From NCBI GenBank assembly GCA_964034945.1, contig OZ035960.1:14759903-14823902 (forward strand): DNA of 64,000 nucleotides, read 5' to 3'. Positions 35,286 to 45,265 of this stretch are shown piece after piece. Source of the DNA: Chrysopilus asiliformis. Taxonomy: Eukaryota > Arthropoda > Insecta > Diptera > Rhagionidae. The first letter of the stretch is position 1. Each line of letters starts with the position of its first letter. The notes below the pieces were generated by a model. It saw only the letters and a list, made by a program, of their open reading frames with translations, was not told the origin of the DNA and ran no database searches. The position numbers and the translations under genes were made by a program.

Positions 35286-36265
35286 CTACATCCAAATGAA
35301 AAAAGTTAAAAAAAAACAAAGGTGACTTTCAAGCTCCATTCAAGTCGAGTATGAAGTTTTTACATATCTCTAACGGTTCATGAGATAATTTGAACAACAT
35401 TATTTTTCACATATTTTTTCGGAAACTTTAAATATTGCAGAAGAAAGTCATGTAATGCTCACATCTTTTTTTTGAATTGTTTAAATCATGCATTTACTTG
35501 CTTTATCAAACTACAATTCTGTGGAAATTTGATAAAACTTGAAACTTACATTCTCAAAGCAATTTAAAAATATGAACAAAATATAACAAGATAAAATTTT
35601 TAGTTTGCTGTTTTTTTTAACGTTTAAAGTTCAAAATAAATTTTGAATTAACGAACAAACTAAAAATTTTGTCTTGTCACATATTTATTGTTAGCAATCA
35701 AAATATTCAAATCGAAAACCTGCGGAAGGAAAAATACGCACAAACAAAAAAACACGCACACACAATACAAACACACAAAAAAACACCAAACACACTTGCC
35801 CCCGCTTCGTGTCGCTTCCATAAGACTTCAACGAGAATAAAACTAGGAAAGAAAACCGGTTTTAACAAAGGGCGAACTGAAGCAGCAACATGTATAGGCG
35901 ATCACCACGGCTGCTCGTGGCTTCTCGTGGGCGCTGCCAACTAGCCGGCAGCTGCTACGTCACGATGGGGTATTATTTTGAATTTCGGTTTTGCACTAAG
36001 TTGAGTTGTTAGAAAAAAACAGTCTTTATATAGTTTGTTTATGCTTCTACATACTTGTATATACCACAGGCGTAAATACCACCCCTCCATGAAATTAGTT
36101 CATGTCTTTTTTAATGGCTTTCTGGAGCCATTTTCAACGAAAAAAGTCATGGTTATTGGTTTATTGTTTTTCACTTCCTGGTCCACAAAGGGTTAAAGAA
36201 GTTGAAATTTGCAGGCAATTTCAAAACGCGGTATATTTTTCGGTCTATACTGCTATCACGACCTC

Positions 36266-36412
36266 TAAGGCCGATGTTACACACGGCAACTTTAAGCGGC
36301 GACTTTTCTTAAGTATGGGCGAGAGAAGTGAGGGAAGCGGTGGCCCCTCACTTCTCTCGCCTATACTTAAGAAAAGTCGCCGCTTAAAGTTGCCGTGTGT
36401 AACATAGGTCTA
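36266..36412. mobile_element. 147-bp near-perfect hairpin MITE
   Basis: About 68 bp on each side pair with only a few mismatches. The left arm carries GTTACACACGGCAACTTTAA, GCGGCGACTTTTCTTAAGTA and GGCGAGAGAAGTGAGG, and the right arm is its complement, with an AAGCGGTGGC loop at 36335-36344. TA flanks may be the target duplication. Low divergence between the arms suggests recent origin or selection for pairing. Confidence 0.8.
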
Positions 36413-36530
36413 ATGTTGCAGAGTTGCAGTAAAAAAAAACCTATACAAATGTTGCATTTCACCTACGGTTCGCAGGCCATGTAAAACTGTAGGTCCAGCC
36501 GCAGAGAAAAATTGTCTTCATATCTAAATT
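36410..36530 (+). repeat. Partial SINE fragment
   Basis: CCTATACAAATGTTGCATTT, CGGTTCGCAGGCCATG and AAACTGTAGG match the 3' body of the SINE that follows at 36575, in the same orientation. It is a truncated second copy just upstream. Confidence 0.55.
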
Positions 36531-36574
36531 GAGACCCAATCATACGTTGAAATATAGTGCCATAGATATGTGGC

Positions 36575-36930
36575 GACCTGGCAGCGTAGCCCAAGTGATA
36601 AAGTCCTTGGCCCGTATTCCAGAGTTCGGTGGTTCAATTCCCGGCTGTCGCACGCTATCATTCAAGTCCACTCAACCTGCTTAAAGAAATTAGTAATGAT
36701 AGTTGCCGCTTGGTGTTAACGACATCATCGTCCTAGATTGCTATCACAGCCTCTGCTGTTGATGGGTTGCAACATAAAAGCCTTACAAATGTTGTAATTC
36801 TTCCATGGTTCGCAATCCATGTATAAACTGTAGGCGCGAAGCAGGAAAGAAAATTGTTATAAAAACTTCAATTGAGGAGTTCCAGCCCTCTTCGATACCT
36901 GTAGCGCCGATGATTTTGATGATGACATAC
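36575..36930 (+). mobile_element. tRNA-derived SINE, internally deleted copy
   Basis: The tRNA-like head has an A-box-like GTAGCCCAAGTGATAAAG near 36589 and a B-box GGTTCAATTCC at 36632. The body matches the minus-strand copy at 29085-29626 block by block up to CAGCCCTCTTCGATACCTGT. It then jumps to a GATGATTTTGATGATGACA tail, so about 170 bp present in the other copy is missing. Two copies with the same head and tail in opposite orientation support a real SINE family. Confidence 0.85.
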
Positions 36931-38495
36931 GTGGCGAACATGGAAGCTGGCAACACTTTTCAGTCAAAACCAATTAATGATAGTCAGGTCTTAACCGCCA
37001 ACGCGAACAGATGTTCAATAAAATCAAATATAGTTTAATATAGTTTAAAATAACTGTTTTTTTCATTGTGCCCTATTCTCATAGATAGATAGATGTTTTT
37101 TGACCGGAAAAACTTATCAGCTGATTTAGTGAAATGAAGTAGAATCAAATTTGAATACAAGCACGATATTTGGCTGTTTTGACTTTTTAAATTGAAACCC
37201 CATAATTTTCTCTTCACATTTGTACTTTTTTCCAATCTTGTAGTTGCGCAACAGTAGAAAAACAAAAAGAAAACACAAAAAATCACTACTTTTTTTAAAG
37301 TTAGTAAAATAAGCTCCCATGGAAGTAGAAAGAAAATAATCCAAAAATTGCTGTTTTAACAAATTTTTTGGTTATTACAAATTTTTTGGTCTATCAAAAA
37401 CGTAACACTTTTATGAGGAAGGGGGTGGGTCTGCAGCAGTGCAACTGCACTCCACACAAAAAAGTTCGATAAGGTAAGACGAGAAGGCAAGAGGAATCCA
37501 AAAAGCGTAAATTTAACGGGCCGAGGGTGGCAAAGGGAATCCAAAAAACCTAAATTTAGCTGGCCGAAGGGGCAGGGAGAATCCAAAAAGTCTAAATTGA
37601 GCGGGTTATATTATCTGAAAAACTCCGCAACCGTTTTCGAGATACAACCATATTTCAAAAACTATTTTTTTTTTAATTTTATGATCACTTAAGTTATTAA
37701 GATTGCACATTTGCCCGCTAAAAAAATTTTCGTCAATTCACCCTAAAAATATGTTTTACTGCACTGCAAAAAATTAAACTCCCAATTTTTTTTTTTCAGA
37801 ACTATGAACCATTTTTGAGAAACGTGTCCTCTGTATTGTGAAAATTTCAATTAATTTGGGTTTTTTTTTAAAAAAAATAATGAGTTTTTCTATGCCTGTT
37901 GCGCGGTCTGCACAATTCGTTCACCCACAACCCTGAGACAACATCCAGCAAAACAATATCGGCTAAGCTAAGAAAATGACCACAGGTTTCAGGTCTTATA
38001 AGCCTTTTGATCGAATATACTACAAATAATTTAAAATCGGAGCAACGAAACGTCGTAAACTAAAACCGAGCCGCCAGTAATGGCTGCTAACCACCGTTGT
38101 GGTAAGGTTTTAGATAGTTTTATATGAGTTTTATTTACCAATAGTGAGCCTGTTGCGTCAGACGATTGCTCGATTGGATTTGCGGCCTTAGACTGTGGTG
38201 GACAAAAGAACTGTTAGAAGCGGTCAATATTACTGGATTTCGTTACTGGTATATAGCTACCAGCACTGCTAATAATTTATTTACGCACGCGCAATTGCAA
38301 CACTCAATTATTCAGCACTTTAAGATCGCGATTGATTGATTTCGGTCACTATTGCTTACTAAATTATGACCACTTGTTGATGAGGAATAGAACACCACGC
38401 CAAGCGATATCAAATATACCACTATTGGAATATATTTTTTTTTCATTAAGAAACACAACTCGCTCTAATTAATTTCCTTCTGGTATCTACGTTTC
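36931..38495. other. Non-coding AT-rich stretch
   Basis: No gene is supported. GGCCGA.GG(T)GGCA.GG.GAATCCAAAA recurs imperfectly at 37480-37600 in two or three copies of about 70 bp, a decayed tandem repeat. Confidence 0.4.
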
Positions 38496-38655
38496 TATTC
38501 CATATCCGGGACAACAATTTTCCCACCCGAATTTTTCCACAAAACTCGTAAGCTTTCTTTCCACTTTATCACCGCTACTCACTGCACCGAGAAATGGTTA
38601 ATATTGCAAGCATTTCGGATTCTTTTTTATTCAATTTGATCTTTTCAATCTTGCC

Positions 38656-38979
38656 TCAATCTTGATTAAAAAAAACTCCGTTGGGAATTAATCGGTGGTC
38701 ACCCCCGATAGACGAAATAGTCGCGCGACGTAGATTCGTTTCTCTACCCGTTCGAATTACCATTGGTCGAAGGTCCTTTTCGGTGTTCTGGATTTCGATC
38801 GTACCCACAACATGAGAGCCCGTGGGATTTAGAAGCATTCGAACGACGACTACCGGCACACCATTCCGTACACACTGAGCTAAGAAAATCAACTGGCGAG
38901 GTTCTCTGTTAGTTGCTTCAGCCAGCCATGGTTCCATGGTGCCATCAACGTCTACCAGCAACCAGTTTCCATATTCCAT
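38656..38979 (-). CDS. Unrecognised 107-residue ORF, possibly transposon-derived
   Basis: The frame runs from an ATG at 38979 to a stop at 38656 and has more balanced composition than the surrounding AT-rich noise. It includes WLLVDVDGTMEPWLAEAT, a hydrophobic LAQCVRNGVPVVVVRMLL segment and a charged C-terminal half (EIQNTEKDLRPMVIRTGRE). No signal peptide and no family that I recognise. CTGGTAGACGTT of the ORF start is repeated 100 bp upstream near 39070. Because direct repeats bracket the region it may be a remnant of a mobile element. It could also be one exon of a split gene. Confidence 0.35.
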   Translation of the reverse strand: MEYGNWLLVDVDGTMEPWLAEATNREPRQLIFLAQCVRNGVPVVVVRMLLNPTGSHVVGTIEIQNTEKDLRPMVIRTGRETNLRRATISSIGGDHRLIPNGVFFNQD

Positions 38980-39563
38980 GCCTTCTCCACATCCAACTCA
39001 TACCATCATTCCCAGTACGAAACACAGTTAACTTCTCGCTTTTTCAACGATTTCAATGCCTAGCCTAACGTCTACCAGCTGCAATAAGTGGGCAAATTTT
39101 TCAATATCCACTGTACAGCGCTTGCGTCTTCAAAGCAACTTTTGGGCAAACAGTGAGCGATTCTTTATTTGGACGGCAAGAATGATTTCGAAAGAAATGT
39201 CCGCCAAAAATTACAGCACAATATCCACAGAAAAAAAAATAATTTTATTGGATATACAATTTTAATAGTAAATTGTGCAATTAACTAAACATAGGGTGAG
39301 AGCGGTCGGAGGATAGTTTGAGGACATTTTTCATGCTTCGAAATTCACCAATTGTTTTAACCAATTTAGCGCCATCGTCAGTTTAAAAGCCTTTGATCTC
39401 TATTTGTCAATTTACATTATCTAGACTCGTTAGTAACAATTACACATAAAACTTAAAATATTGATAAATGTCAAAAAAAAAGTTTCGGCGCTATCTGGGT
39501 TAATTTTTGTTTGTGATTATCTAATTAAGATCCTACCAACTGTGGCAACAGGCCACAAGGGCC

Positions 39564-39779
39564 TTAAGGTGCCGCTCCACATGAGAGTAAATACGCGAGT
39601 AACTCTCAAAAACTCTCGAGAGTTACTCGCAGGAGGTTGTCCATTTGAGAGTTAATTTCGGCGATTTTTTTCTTTTCAAGACCAATATCTTGATGTTTCT
39701 CAGAGACGTGTCCGTTTGCGAGTAACTGCTATCGAGAGGTTCTCGCCGGCATTTACTCTCATATAGAGCGGCACCTTTA
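39564..39779. mobile_element. MITE, GAGAGTAAAT family, copy 2
   Basis: Inverted ends GGTGCCGCTCCACATGAGAG (from 39568) and the complement of GGTGCCGCTCTATATGAGAG (to 39775) are well preserved. The flanks are TTAA on the left and TTTA on the right, and the right flank of copy 1 (9898) is also TTAA. A TTAA-type target is therefore plausible. The interior contains a CTCTCGAGAG palindrome. No coding capacity. Confidence 0.8.
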
Positions 39780-40486
39780 GTCCGTTTTTAGGCTACTCTG
39801 TCTAAAGAACTAAATAGAGATATTTTTGACTTAATCTGAAAGTCGACTTAGTTTCGTTTTCATCAACGTAACTTAATAAGATGATTCAAATCCCAGAATT
39901 TCTACGGTTTCATAATAACTGTAGAGAAAGCATGAGTCGAGATTTTAGCACAACGCATCGGAAATTTTATTCCATATCTGGGACAAGAATTTTCCAATCC
40001 GAATTCAAATTTTTCCATGAAAACTCGTAGGCTTTCTTTCCAAATACAAGAATAAAGAAAAATTCCAAATAGGGTAAAGTTGTTTGGTGTTGTTCTGATA
40101 TTTTACACCAAATACTAGCAAAAACATGGGAGTTGATATAAATTTCGCGTGCAAAATTTTGGAAAACAAAAATTCTTAATTTAGAAATTACCGTTGACGC
40201 CGAAATTATCCAAATTTCATGAAAAAGCCCTGACTGTTGGGTAAATTTGAAGCAAGCGACGACTGTAAAGGCATTTCATGTAAAAACATAATCCGCCATA
40301 GATACATCTGTGCCTACATAAAATCTATAAGCGCAAACACAAGCATTCGCTATTGGGCATTGAAAAACATAGAACACTGTTGCTCTACGGCAGCTTTTTA
40401 GCTTTTCCCTGGCGCTATGGACTTCATCTCATCTACCCCTGCACCCTGAAGCTAACCCATCAGAAAACAAAGATCCAGCCTGAGAT

Positions 40487-40813
40487 ATGCTCAATTCGAT
40501 GTTTACGAGAGTCCGGGCGAAGTGGCGTTCAACGGGCAAATGTTTCTGTTTTGACTCCCGACCTACCGTACGATTTCTATATATGGCCAGGTTCCAAGGC
40601 ACCTACTGTGCCCAGACCAAGGTGGATGTCGAAGCGTTTCAGGGGTGGGTGGATGTGTGTCGGGTGACTTGGTGCACTGAATCCCGCATAAAACTTACCT
40701 GTAACAAGGTTCGTCGTCTGTCCATGCAGCACGGCTTACGAGAAACTGTTATTGCTGCGAAGCTTGCGGCACTGAGGTCCCATGCTGGAGCTTTTTTTTT
40801 ACCTTCACCTTAG
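40487..40813 (+). pseudogene. Possible decayed coding fragment
   Basis: A 108-codon frame with Trp/Cys/Arg-rich content (FQGTYCAQTKVDVEAFQGWV, DVCRVTWCTESRIKL) overlaps a second plus-strand frame of similar quality in another phase, as expected of a frameshifted old coding sequence. It has a higher GC content than its surroundings. No family is recognised. A transposon protein remnant is my best guess, at low confidence. Confidence 0.25.
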
Positions 40814-40819
40814 TTACCT

Positions 40820-41862
40820 TTTGCTATAGCAGCAGCAGCAACAGTACGGGATAGTACTATGTGGGATCGCCCGCACAAAACGCCAGCTAAAACGATTTTG
40901 TAATAATTTACGAGCATCAGGTCGGCCATGTACTTCTAGTTCCAGCAATTTCTACTATATATATAGACATACATTTTCCTGTAGTTTAATTTTTTCTTGA
41001 ACATAATGCACGATTAAGAGGGCCAAATGGGCAAACAAACAAATCTGTATCGTGGCAATTCGCGTAAATCGAATCTTAAGCAATTCAGTTACAGACAAAA
41101 AAAAAACTTGATAATTTATGGATATTAAAAATCCAGGTGGAGATTTTACCTGAAATCACAGACTCATAAAGGAAATCCACAGAAGCCATCGAGAGCTATC
41201 AAATAAAACCAATAATTCAAAGTGATTATCAATCTGATGACCACTTGTTGGATTAATTGGGCAACAGGTAACGTTGACAAATGGGATTTAACTATGATTG
41301 GATAAAACTCACCTTTCTATTAATTTACATTTGCACTTTAACCTGCTTCAAAAACAGCAACCACATCAGACTGCTTACTATTTATTTGTAAAATGCCCTG
41401 CAAACAAATTCCTCTGCAATGAATCGGCAGGTTTGTATTGAGATTATTATGTATGGAAAAAATTGATGTTAAAATTCAAAAAAAAAAGCTTTTCATATTT
41501 AATATCAATTTTTCGAAATCAGTCAGCACAAAACTTTCCTGTGCAATATTTAGTTCCGGAAAAATTATGTTAAAAAATTAGTATTTTTTCAAAAATCTCG
41601 CGATCCGTTAAAGATACGTAAAAATCGATACAAGAAAAAATGCATGAAATTTTATTTGCTTTGGATTTGGTTATACATATGTATTTTTTCTCAAAAGCGC
41701 ATAGTTTCCGAGAAATTTCAAAAAAAGCTATTTTTTACAAATATCTTGAGAACCGTTAGAGATCGTCAAAGCAAAAAATTTAGAAACTTTTATTTCCTTT
41801 AAATTTTTTCCAAAAATGCATAAGTTCCAAAAAATCTTCAAAAAACTGTATGGGTGGTGCCA
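40820..41862. other. Non-coding AT-rich stretch
   Basis: No gene. CTGT-family-like phrases about resolving AAAATC / AAACCGTTAG occur at 41580-41860, leading directly into the hairpin at 41863. Confidence 0.4.
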
Positions 41863-42094
41863 GGGCTGGAATCATGTATCTCGACGCGTCTCTGTCTTTC
41901 TTCGACGCTGCTTTTGACTCTTTACTTCGCCATATCTGCAGCTTGAAATTTCCTGGAATGACAGTTCAGAATCACGTTTTGATTCATAGTGACGATTCCG
42001 CGAAATTTCAAGTTGCAGATATGGCGAAGTCAAGAGTCAAAAGTTGCGTCGAAGTCGAAAGACAGAGACGCGTCGAGATACATGATTCCAGCCC
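41863..42094. repeat. Large hairpin with about 90-bp arms
   Basis: Left arm 41863-41952 (GGGCTGGAATCATGTATCTC... GCAGCTTGAAATTTC) and right arm 42002-42094 pair with a few mismatches. The loop of about 49 nt contains ATCACGTTTTGAT. The unit is embedded in a dispersed repeat whose neighbouring text (TTTCAAGTCGCTAGCTCAAT) continues after it. Confidence 0.75.
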
Positions 42095-42119
42095 AGTTGT
42101 AGCTAACGGTACATTTTCA

Positions 42120-42365
42120 AAATTTGATAGCAAACTATAATTTTTGTAAAACCCATTCACAACAAATTTCAAGTCGCTAGCTCAATGCGTTCTCGAATTA
42201 TTTAACATCCCTAAAACGGACAGACAGACAGATGGACGGACATCCTCATAATTTTGCCTGAAACCGATTTCGTACTCATCAGAAAGTTCCTATCTGCCCT
42301 CGTTCTCGAGTCGGTGTCCATCGGGAATACAACACTTTCCCTCTATAGCAGAGGAAAGTAGAATT
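42120..42365 (-). repeat. Dispersed repeat with GACAGACAGA remnant, reverse copy
   Basis: Matches 44500-44700 in reverse: AATTATTTAACATCCCTAAA, ACGGACAGACAGACAGATGG, CTCGTTCTCGAGTCGGTGTC and TAGCAGAGGAAAG. Both copies retain a short CTGT-type microsatellite at the same place. Confidence 0.7.
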
Positions 42366-42489
42366 TAGAAAAAAATATTTTTGGAGATGAAATTCTGTCA
42401 AAACGAATTTTTAGACTTTTGGTTGGAAAATTCGAATATTTTGAAATATTATGTTACAAAATTCACAAAGACATTTTTTTTGCCTCGGA

Positions 42490-42665
42490 AAAATATCAAT
42501 TTCAGTACAAAAAAATATAGATTTCAGTAAAATTTACTGGGTTTCAGTAAATTTTACCGTCGCTCAGTAAATTTCACTGGGAAAATAGTAAAAAAAAAGT
42601 TATTTACTGTATTCCCCAGTAAAATCCCATTAAAATTTCACTGGAAAATTTACTGGAAAAATGAC
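42490..42665. mobile_element. Foldback element rich in CAGTAAATTTTACTG words
   Basis: TTTCAGTAAAATTTACTGGG, CAGTAAATTTTACCG, ATTTACTGTATTCCCCAGTA and TTTACTGGAAAAATG alternate in both orientations. It resembles the architecture at 8921-9111. Exact ends are unclear. Confidence 0.5.
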
Positions 42666-44220
42666 GTCTGATTTAGAGGGTACATACCTACTAGTATCCT
42701 TTATAGATGATATTTCATTTTAAAACCTACATGGACATTCGTTAGATTGCTTTTCGGGCATTCTATTCTGTTATTTTTATCGATTTATATGCATTTATGT
42801 TGTATACGAGAATATGAAACAAATTTGTTGCGCACAGTCAGCACAAACCGCTTCAATACTGGTTGAAATTGCAGTTAAAGTCTTTTTAGCAAAATATCGT
42901 GCGGATAGATGAAGATGAAGTCGCACCTTTAAACCGCAATTCCCGCAGTACTGAATCCGATAGCACAAAGATGCTAAGGTTATATTTATGCTAGCTACCA
43001 TCTCCGTTATTCAATTCTATCGTGATTAATTCAACGTGTTGATTTCTGCACTGCTGTGAAATAGTGCACCATTGCAGCATAATGGCTGGATAGAATCGAC
43101 TTATGGTTGTTCCATTGCAGCAGATTCAATGATCACTTCAGTGCTTGGATTTGAGACTTCCTGTTCCATAGTAGACCATAGCAAACTATAGTAGTGCTCC
43201 TTGACCCGGCAATACCAAAGAGGTTGAATGTCACAATAAACGGATTTCGTCGAGATGGTCATTTATCCTACAGCGAGCGTCTTTGACATACCTGTGGGAT
43301 TTCAGATTAAACCGCTTTTAGTGCCATGCATTGATTTTTATTTATTTGCAAATAAATCCGTTTTTAATGCAATTAAACATGTGTAGTGTAATCTTCTAAG
43401 GCCTTCTGATAGTGACACGTAATTCGATTATGTACACGGCTAACATAGATACCTCCATCATACTTTATTATAGATATGTAGATCGACATCCCATGACAGT
43501 TGAAATCTAGAGGAGGGCAAGGACAATTGTGGCATAAGTGCTATAAAAAAATCAATATTCATTCCATTTTCACTCACAATTTGGCCATCAAAAAGAACTT
43601 TTTTTTTTGTTCTTTGGTTGGGGATTTTCTGCTGGAAAATATGTCACAGCATTGGAACGTCGGTATTTTCCTTTTCCTCATGCAGACTTTTAAAAAAAAA
43701 TGATTTTTCTCTGTTGATGACTAATTAATATCTGGAGTCTAATGGAAAAGTTTTTTTTTTATTTTTGCAGTGAGGTATTTTCTAGGCACAAATGCATTTG
43801 TACACGATAAAAATTGGGATTTTGCTTTTAGTTTTTTTTTTAAATGTTGGGAAAGGTGTTTAAGTTCTAAATTTGTTTTTATTACCTGACAAATCGGTCC
43901 GATCAGTCAAAGATTTGCCTAAAATTTTGCACATAAAAAGCGTTTGGGTTTTTATCGAAAAAAAAAATCACAAAAATCTTTGTCCGAAAGTTTTCCAAAA
44001 AAATGTAAAATAATTCTTTGATTTTCCCAAAACTAACTTTTTTTTAAAAAAGCAAATCGATCTTGCGAACGGTTTGCCTGAGCTTTTGGGGAAAAAAATC
44101 GTGACAAAGCTTTTGGGGAAAAAAATCGTGGAAAGTTTCGGAAAATTTAAAGAAAAACTCTTCTATTACGCACGAAAAAATCTTCACGATTTTTTTTTTG
44201 TGGATGTAAAATATTTATAA
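42666..44220. other. Non-coding AT-rich stretch
   Basis: No gene is supported. A 27-bp unit (AGCTTTTGGGGAAAAAAATC) is duplicated at 44081 and 44108. Confidence 0.4.
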
Positions 44221-44269
44221 TGATATATAACTAGGGGAACCGTATACGTCGCAGATTTCGCACGTAGTC

Positions 44270-44470
44270 TCGGTATCCCGGAAAAAAAAAGTTTTGTCCC
44301 GGATAATTTCATGTAGTCTTGAGGCGCAGTTTTTTGAAGAATTTCCAGCATACAGTTTTTAAAAACATTCGTATGCGGCGCATTTATTTATTTAATTATT
44401 GATTGTGAGATATTTCTTCTTAAAAATCTAGCTGCGGAGCAACTTTCGACGTATTTCAAAGATAAAATTG
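44270..44470 (-). repeat. Dispersed repeat with CGCCGCAGGCG motif, reverse copy
   Basis: CCCGGAAAAAAAAAGTTTTG and TCCCGGATAATTTC at 44277-44310, followed by TATGCGGCGCATTTATTTA at 44372 and GCTGCGGAGCAA, is the reversed order of the blocks at 19640 and 22590. Confidence 0.55.
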
Positions 44471-44499
44471 ACGCAATTTTTTCTTTCCTCTGCTTTAGA

Positions 44500-44890
44500 G
44501 GGAAAGTATTGTATTCATGACGGATACCGACTCGAGAACGGGGGCAGATAGAAACATTCTGATCAGTACGAAGCCCGTTTCAGGAAAATTATGATCGTGC
44601 TTCTGTCTGTCCGTTTTAGGGATGTTAAATAATTCGAGAACGTATTGAGCTAACGACTTGAAATTTTTTGTTAATGAGTTTTACGAAATTTGTAGATTGA
44701 AAAAGTAGTGGTAGCTTTAAAGGGTACCACCCGTACATTTCTCGAAAACTGCGTTTTTGGGATAAAATGAATACCACAAAATTAAAAGGATATAAAATTT
44801 TCTGCTTTTTTGCTCTAACGGTTTTTAATGTATTTCAAACGCTTCTCAATATATTTCAAAAAATTATTTTTTTTGAAAATTTCTCGGAAA
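44500..44890 (+). repeat. Dispersed repeat with CTGTCTGTCCGT remnant, forward copy
   Basis: CTCTGCTTTAGAGGGAAAGT, GATACCGACTCGAGAACG, GTGCTTCTGTCTGTCCGTTT and GTATTGAGCTAACGACTTGA match 42120-42365 in reverse. The family carries CTGT-type microsatellites of differing lengths. Confidence 0.7.
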
Positions 44891-44931
44891 CTAGAAGCAT
44901 TTGAGAAAAAAAATGAATTTGAGAATTCAAT

Positions 44932-45265
44932 TGTGAGTAGTGTTAATAAATCTCCCAGCAAAGTGACTCTGCATACCAAAGAGTTTAAACTTAAACAGCT
45001 TAATAGTTCGTTTGCAAACTATTCAACCCTCTTCAAAATTAACCCAATAAGCACCATTAAAACTATTTTAGCACCCTACAAGACAAACAGTGATTCCCTT
45101 TTAGAAAAGTGGGAAAAGCTCAAAACCATACGAGATACTTTAAGTCGGCTGACGGGAAATGGAAAACCACAACGCAAGGTTATACGAATAAAAGTTTCCC
45201 TCTTGAGCGCAAACAATGAAAATTTAAAATCACTATCGATCCTGAATAGTAAAATGTCATTATAA
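44932..45265 (+). CDS. Weak ORF of unknown status
   Basis: A plus-strand frame that begins within the preceding repeat stays open to a stop at 45265. The part after 44932 is outside repeats and encodes a Lys/Ser/Leu-rich peptide with NYSTLFKINPISTIKTILA and LEKWEKLKTIRDTLSRLTG. No family is recognised, and no splice acceptor stands out. AT-rich chance ORFs of this length are possible. Confidence 0.2.

Larger units (their letters stand above)
33856..36196. mobile_element. Outer element of a transposon nest: TTAA-flanked piggyBac-like, 2.3 kb
   Basis: TTAA|CCCTTTGTTGAC at the left (element from 33860) faces GTCCACAAAGGG|TTAA at the right (element to 36192). The subterminal regions also pair: ATAAACAAACTATATAAAGA, CTGTTTTTCTCTAACAACTC, AATAATACCCC and GTTGGCAGCGC blocks at 33958-34050 recur inverted at 35930-36045. 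No transposase frame. A 915-bp element has landed in the middle. The unrelated 35290-35880 segment includes an ACACACA/CAAACA-rich tract. Confidence 0.8.
38497..40046. repeat. Direct repeat pair flanking a weak ORF
   Basis: TTCTATTCCATATCCGGGAC... at 38489-38565 and TTTATTCCATATCTGGGACA... at 39966-40046 share about 70 bp including TTTTTCCA.(C)AAAACTCGTA and GCTTTCTTTCC. They are direct repeats about 1.48 kb apart and could be the edges of one mobile element or two solo copies. The ORF at 38656 and the MITE at 39564 lie between them. Confidence 0.5.

Noticed and set aside
41850..42140. 96-codon frame across the 41.9-kb hairpin
   Set aside because: The frame is created by the palindrome. Both strands translate similarly.
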